NCBI RefSeq assembly: GCF_030272615.1
Contig: NC_081412.1
Span: 477,561,657-477,625,656 of the forward strand
Reading direction: 5' to 3'
Source of the DNA: Cryptomeria japonica
Taxonomy: Eukaryota; Streptophyta; Pinopsida; Cupressales; Cupressaceae
Length of the DNA: 64,000 bases
The position numbers and the translations under genes were made by a program. Below the pieces are notes generated by a model. The model had not been told where the DNA came from and ran no database searches. It was given only the letters and a program-made list of their open reading frames with translations. Below, one piece after another: positions 57,737-64,000 of this stretch (positions are counted from its first letter, which is position 1; each line of letters starts with the position of its first letter).

Positions 57737-60700
57737 ATGGTTTGTACCCAAAATTATGATGAAGATAGAAAAGAAATTGTCAATAAAAATACTCAAGAGG
57801 AAATTTTATCCATAACGAAGGGAGAATTTTCTCGTTTGTTGAACCTAGGGTTTGAAGCACAAAACTCAAACATCCACATTGACCTAGGAAAGCTGGCAGA
57901 GCAATATGACAGAATCAATGCAAATTATAAAGATACATTTATCAAAGGTCTAATAATGTGTGGTACTCGATTGAATCGGAATCATAAGCAACCTTATGAT
58001 TATAATATTTTTGTGTCATAGGTTCAAAATACCATTTCCTTGCTAACATTTTGCCTGGGATTGGAAAATGATAGGGAAGTGGGTACCAGCATTCTTGAAA
58101 TGATTTTAAATATCCATTGCATGATAGAACCAATAAGATTTAATTTTGTTGAGCACGTTGTTCAATCCATGCAAACACAATTACCAATGGTTAAAATAGG
58201 TTCCTGTAAGACATTTAGGTTCACATCCTACTTGTTTTGTCTTCTTCTATCAAAGTATCATGTAGTATTAGAGACCAACAAGCTTCACATTGATGTATAT
58301 AAGATTGATGAGAAGACTCAGAATAGAATAGAGTGTGCAACATATGAATGGATGCCTAAGATAAGGATGAATGATAACACAAATAACTACAACCATTTTG
58401 TAGACTTCTTTTTGGCACCAATGTATAATGAAATTACAAGCACTCCAATGCCTAGATTGTCTGTGTCTTGTAGAGATTGTGTTCAACTTGTAAGTCAAAT
58501 ACAATTGGTTGATTGGTTCTTCATGGAAGATTACACCGTGTTAAAGTTTTACGGATCAGTAGTAGAACCATACAAACTTCCAATACATGTGACAGGGAGG
58601 GTATTTGTATTGGAATATGTATGGCTAATGGAGAGTACAAATTTACTCTTTCATGGTCAGCAAAAGAAGAGCATATTTCCTTCCTTGCCTTTCTCATGTG
58701 GAGGGTTCACATTTGATAGAAAAGCATTCGAAGTGGCACATGATTTTTTGACAATTTTTAGCTTTGGTGTTGAGGGTCACTAGTAGTATGATCCACTCAG
58801 CATCATTCAAACAAGGCTTAAGAAAAATGGAAACTCTGAAAGGTTATGTCAATATGAAAGTAAACAATTGCTATAAGAGATGGAGAAAATTGCCGCTGAC
58901 AATAAAGTTTCAACAGAAGAATTGTCATCACAAATTATGGCATTGCACACATAGAAAACAATAGAGCAAGGCATCCAAAATCAAAATGAAAATAGGAGGT
59001 CCTACAATTTCTACCAAAAAGTTGTTAATCCATCTAACAAATATATTCCCAAAAAAATGTTGTATGAATGTAAAGATATACATTGGACTCAAACCAAAAT
59101 AAATGATTTTTGGACTATGAGGAAGAATCTTGGTGAACCAAAGACCAGTGCAGACTTTGATGAAATTGACGAGGATATTTAGTTTAGCAAATTGTGGAAT
59201 ATGGAGCATCCCATAGAAGGATATGATAGAAGTGATGATGAAAATGAGTATGAGGTTGAGGTCACTCCAACAGCTACTACAGTCTCTACAAAATTGAGTG
59301 GATTTGATGCTTCCATGAAAGAAAAATATAGCAAAGGGGCAAACATTATTGAAAAAATGTGTTTTGAAGGTGGTGGTCTAGGTCCTAGAGGAGAAGGCCC
59401 TTGGTTTCCACTTGAGGTACCACTTCCATCAAATTCAAAATCAAAACATCTTGATAAACAAGTCATTGGACTCGATTCATCAGATTCATCACAGAAAGGT
59501 ACTACTCATTACACTACATCTCCATTTCAATTTGTTAGAGCTTCAAAACCACCTTGTGCAGACACCCAGATTCAATCACAACCACTACCACAACATGGTA
59601 TTCCTATTGGTGGTGAATCAAGTGTCACTACCACTAGTGGCGAATCTTGGGATAGTATTTCTATTAGTGTTCAATCAAGTGCCACAGCCACTAGTGGAGA
59701 TGGCATGAGTAGTAATACTAGTTGTCTTGATCAAGTGAAACAACAAGATATCTCTCGCAAGAGGACAATAGTAGTAGATACTATACAGAATCCTAGTGAT
59801 CAAGGCAATCTGAAGAAGCAAAAGGTTATGACAACAATGGCGAGTACAAAAATACCTTCAGAACAAACTACATTCGCAAGTGAAGGTGGGATAGGATTAG
59901 GAATGGCTTTTGGTACTCCTCAAAATGTAGTAGTTAGAACCACAAGCATAGGTGGAGCCTCATATATCACTACAAGCACTATTTCACCTTTTAAACATTC
60001 AATTGCTTTAGCAAACACAGATTTTCATTACAATGATTTCTTTAATAAATTTGCACAAAAAACAAGTATGAATAAAGAAAAAAAGAAGACATTGAAGAGG
60101 GGTGCCCTCACTACAGCTTTAGAGGAACAACCTGCATTGAACAGGTATTTCCCACATATGACCCAAACAAAGATATCATGGAGTTCATAGTTGTTATGCC
60201 CCCAAATAAAGATAAAAATCCACCACAGAGTCAGATAGATCCCTCTGAATTTCATGTTAGCACCCTCCAAATAGATTTTTCCAAAGTTCAAAATGTGGAC
60301 AAAATTAGTGTGTCAAAAAAGACCAACGAAGTGATCTACACTTCACTGCTAAAGATGGAGAGAGAGAGAGAGAGAGAGAAATAAGGTGGTGAAAAAATGG
60401 AAAAGTTATAGGCAGACCTGGAAAATGAAAAAGAAAAGAGGAAAGCAGCAGATAACAAGTGCAATGAATTACACAAAAAGGATAAAAAATTTGACCTCTA
60501 CCTCAGAAATTATAGTGCAAGAACAAATGGAGGCAGAATTGAAGGAATTGAGGGAAAAATTGGATTAAAGCATTAAAACATTTGATGATGAAAGAGCCTC
60601 TACAACAAAATTATACAAAAACCTAGAGTTTGTTGTTGCCTTAAACAAAAATTTACACATCCAATTGGAGCATGAGACGCAAAAAGATGAACATTTGGAA

Positions 60701-61397
60701 GGGAAAGCAGAGGAAGAAATAAAAAAATATGCACAAATGAAAAAGAGTTGCAAATGCAAATAATAAAATTAAAACTTCAGAAGACGGATTGAAGGATAAT
60801 ATGAAAAATACAGTGAAGTATATAAAAGAAAACATTTGGGGGAAAATAATGCAGAGGAGTGAGAAGTTGTGTGAATGGTTGGAATTGAATGAAAGTCTGA
60901 GAGTATTTTTTTGTAAGCTCAAAGAGCACATTGAGAAGAACAAAAATGTTAATTCAAAAGAGAATATTGCAAAATAGATTTTGCAAGTAGTCTACAGTAA
61001 TAGTGACAGTTATTTGACATCCAAGGGAATTAAGAGCCGCATTGATACCTCAGTTAAGGCATCATCTATCATTCAAAAATATTAGAAACTAAGGGAAGCA
61101 CAGGAAATTTTGGATAAAGGTGAGAAAAAGTTATTCAAGCTGCAACAAAAGATAGACAATTTGGTAAATCTTGGTTTGTCGAAGACTGCTGACACATCAA
61201 ATAAATTCATTGGAAAAGAACCTTTCAAAAAAAGGATGGAGGACAAAATGAATTCTGATTTAGACTTGCTTCTTAAGGACACAACTCCTCACAGCTTTCT
61301 GGATTTCATCAAACCATTGACAACTTTGAATCTGGTATTGGTTGAAATAGTGGAGTCAAGTCACTCTTCCAAATATGGATTGTTGACGAAGTTGTAG
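57737..61397 (+). pseudogene. Large ORF of unknown family, copy B (~1,200 codons)
   Basis: Frame opens at 57737 (MVCTQNYDEDRKEIVNKN) and stays in one frame to about 60190, with stops near 58018, 58781, 58784, 58877, 58957 and 59180. Landmarks shared with 43416-46361: NYD, EEILSI, QPYDYN, SMQTQLPMVK, DWFFMEDYTVLKFYG, RVFVLEYV. Unique here is KGANIIEKMCFEGGGLGPRG at about 59330-59390, which resembles a G-patch. A Ser/Thr-rich linker, a (GA)n repeat with a frame change near 60370, and a coiled-coil C-terminus (EQMEAELKELREKL; KLFKLQQKIDNLVNLGLSK) follow. Function unknown. Confidence 0.65.
60358..60379 (+). repeat. (GA)11 microsatellite
   Basis: GA dinucleotides inside copy B of the large ORF, at a point where the reading frame changes. 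Confidence 0.95.
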
Positions 61398-62344
61398 TTG
61401 ACTTACTATACTTTAAAATAAATTGGACTTCCATTAGACGGAGATTGGAGCACCCTACAAAAACTAGCACAAAGATCTCATGAATCATAGTATGTATTGC
61501 ATAGTTTTCTGTTGTTACTCTTAATTTCAAGGTTTTCTTCTTTTGGCATCGCTTGAAATAACTTTGTTTTATGAACAGGAAAAATGCAGCATTCACTCAC
61601 TATTACTAATCTAGCCTATGATGCACACCTTCAACCTTGTAAATTTGTATTCTCAATTTCTCTCAAGTTTTAACTTTTTTGTATTTCTGTATTTCTAATT
61701 TCTAGGTTTTGTGTACTGCTATTCTGTATATTCAATTTGTCACAGCTTGAATTAAGTTTTAAGTTTGAACTATATTTTTTGAACAAGATTCAGGAGACAT
61801 GTAGCAGTTGCTAAATTGCTAATCTGGCCTATGATGGTCATAGATACCTTCAACCTTGTAAAATTGTACCGAGTTTCTGATACTGATGGGACAATAGATT
61901 AAGTGCCTTGGTAATTGATTTTGATGTTGAGTCTTCACATGTTAGAAACTAACCCGAAGCTATTGTTGCTCCCTTGTTTCTATAAAAGGGAATTCAGGGT
62001 CATTTGCAAAGGGTTCTGAAATTTTGTATTGACTTTTGCATAGAGAATCACACAGAGTTGTGTATTGAATGAATTGTATCTTATGGCTATATTTTGAAAG
62101 AATTAATGAAAATCTCAACATGTCTAAATAAACATCTCTCTATCAATAAACATATTATGCTCTTTTATTCTGCTATTTTCTGTCTAAAAATTGAAAGTTG
62201 AAAAATGCAATTGCAATTCAATATTAAATTTTAATTGCAAAAAGTTGACAGACACATAAAATGTCATCAAGTTATCAACAAAAATAGTATGTTTTTCTAA
62301 TATGAATGATGAGATATAGTAATAAGATTAATAAATACCTATGA
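61398..62344 (+). other. Possible LTR-like end after copy B
   Basis: A TATAAAAGGG box at 61981 is followed by TTGTATTGACTTTTGC and ATGAATTGTATCTTATGG, the arrangement of an LTR promoter and R-U5. Two ~55-bp segments around 61600-61655 and 61810-61862 are repeats (CTAATCT(A/G)GCCTATGATG, then CCTTCAACCTTGTAAA). No second LTR copy exists upstream, so this stays a suggestion. Confidence 0.35.
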
Positions 62345-62790
62345 ACTGATAGTCCTAAATCTCTCACAATTGTCATTCCTCAATAAAATCAAAGCTTCCT
62401 TGATTCTTGTCTGTGTTTTCTTCACTCTGAGTCTGCATACCTTTGTTGAATTGCATCTCAATGCTACCAGTAGGTCTAGTACATGATTCAATTGTCCCAC
62501 TGGCACTTTGGTTTGAAGTGTTGCCCAAACCTCTTCTTTCACATTTTGACCTCGAGATTTTTAGTGCCCTATCGTAAGGAAAAGTGTGGACATCATACCT
62601 AAATGTATAGAGCCTCAAGCAATTTTCCAAATCCTTGTCTAGTTTGTTTCTTAGCTTTGATTTTAGGAACCCCAAAGCACTGAAAACTCACTCATCCTCC
62701 ACCAAACCCAATATCATGGTAAGACATAAATCAACAAGCTTGAGATATTCTAATATTGAATCATACAACACTTCGTTCTTACCTAGTGTT
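62345..62790 (-). pseudogene. hAT-like transposase C-terminal fragment
   Basis: The minus strand reads VLYDSILEYLKLVDLCLTMI, LGLVEDE, a stop, then VFSALGFLKSKLRNKLDKDL, ENCLRLYTFRYDVHTFPYD and a basic, polar tail. The phrase around (E)R-x-FS-x-L-x-x-x-K-x-x-LRN is the conserved hAT dimerisation region (recalled). Only the last part of a transposase is present and one stop breaks it. No terminal inverted repeats were found. Confidence 0.7.
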
Positions 62791-64000
62791 TCTTAGGGGT
62801 AAATTAATCATCAAGATAAAAAGAGCAAATCACAACTCTAAATCTAATTAAAATTAACTCTTAAATGACAATGAAATAATGCTAAATCAATTGAATAATG
62901 AATGAAATCTAATTAAACTCCGTCAATTGATGTAACAAGTATTCCATTGCTCTTCTCCATAATTGTTGGTTGATTGAATCTGAGGTATTGCACTAAAATT
63001 CCTGCATAAGATAGACAATTATTTTGAAGACTGTGATTCTAGACTAATTTGTGAAAATATGTTGTTTATATATATTTTTAACATAGAAGGGATGAGGATT
63101 TGAACTCAAGTCCTGATTGATAGACAACTGATTTAGATTGATCGGTGAAGTCATCTTGATTGATTTGTTAACTCAATAGATTGATCTGTTAATAGGGTTG
63201 ATTGGAGAGTGAACTCAATTTATTAACCAGTAGACTGAATAGACTAGCTAGTTGACTAAATTGATTGATTAGAAGACTGAATTGATTGACTAGTTAGAAA
63301 AAGTTGATTTGGAGTGAAAAGGGGTGATTGAAGAGTTAACTAAGTTAACTAATTATTCAACTAATTTGATCAATTAGTTATGAATTCAACATGTGTTGTA
63401 GGATTTTGAAATTGAATTTGGACTTTTGAATGTTGCAATGCGCATAAAATTAACTGAAATTCAGATTTGGTGAAATGTTAATTTGATGATTTGGAATTTA
63501 GATGAAAATAATTGAAATTTGAATTTGGGGATTTGGAGGAATAAATTAATTAATTTAAATTATTTAAATGAAATTATTTAAACATTAGAAATGTGATTAA
63601 TTAAATAATAAAGATTATTTAAGTAAGAAATTAATCATAATTAATTAAATAATTAATGTTTGAGATAGGGTTAACTGATTAATTAATTAAGGAATAGAAA
63701 TTGACTCAGTTTAGAAGAATAATTATCTTAATTAAATAATTAAATAATTACTTAATTAATTACGACGAGTAATTAGTAAATGATGAAAAAGACATTTTTT
63801 AGTGTCGACATTTGCCCCTCTTTGACACAACATCGAAACAACGTTGTTTCAAAAAAAAAAAATTATGCCCCAATGATGCTTTATAGTGTAAATATGCCCC
63901 CTCAGAAAAAGTAGTCAAAAAATTATGAAATTGAGACCATTATTTCGATACCATAGTAATGAGAAATCATGTGAAGTTTCATGCGGTTTTGAGTTCGTTT
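62791..64000. other. No gene; GATTGA-rich and AT-rich DNA
   Basis: 63100-63330 is dense in GATTGATT/ACTAGTTGA variants. 63540-63780 is A/T-rich with repeated TTAATTAAAT. 63805-63835 (GTGTCGACATTTGCCCCTC) may be an LTR border, but nothing confirms it. Confidence 0.4.

Overview
The window looks like nuclear DNA of a seed plant with a large, repeat-filled genome, most likely a conifer or other gymnosperm (inference). It is AT-rich and dominated by nested, mostly decayed LTR retrotransposons, with a few gene fragments between them. No bacterial-type operons, CRISPR arrays, or convincing rRNA or tRNA genes were seen. Almost every coding stretch carries in-frame stops or frameshifts, so most entries are pseudogenes of mobile elements.

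Layout, left half. 1-3918: a (TA)n tract and two LTR-like remnants. 3919-8827: an LTR element with both LTRs and only gag and protease remains. 8881-10783: the 3' end of a minus-strand copia element. 10784-20916: a Tat-like Ty3/gypsy element with very similar LTRs, a long leader full of CGTACGAG-like words, protease, RNase H and integrase, and an LTR-like block where the reverse transcriptase should be. 21400-25106: a broken copy of an unknown ~200-codon ORF family, an RPL22 pseudogene fragment, a copia LTR fragment and a PPR pseudogene. 26605-28586: an intronless, damaged copy of the splicing factor gene CWC22. 28966-33364: an En/Spm (CACTA-type) TNP2 transposase gene whose intron borders can still be read.

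Right half. 34410-42082: a minus-strand LTR element bounded by a perfect 5-bp target duplication (GTCCT). It encodes a coiled-coil/zinc-knuckle protein and a ~1,070-codon charged protein of unknown function, with no pol genes. 43416-46361: another large unknown ORF. 46640-47995: a CG-rich tract with a 247-bp tandem duplication. 47996-54478: a nearly complete but broken minus-strand copia element. 55090-56880: a second copy of the ~200-codon ORF family with repeats of its upstream module. 57737-61397: a second member of the large ORF family of 43416-46361. 62345-62790: the C-terminal part of a hAT-like transposase.

The most interesting content is a set of large ORFs of unknown function. The ORFs at 43416-46361 (-) and 57737-61397 (+) are collinear homologues: two landmark motifs lie exactly 240 nt apart in both. 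The ORFs at 21944 and 55611 are also homologous, with two landmarks exactly 198 nt apart in both. The 34410-42082 element shares its primer-binding site, polypurine tract and a C-rich U5 box with the copia element at 47996-54478, so it was probably mobilised in trans by copia proteins while carrying an unknown cargo ORF.
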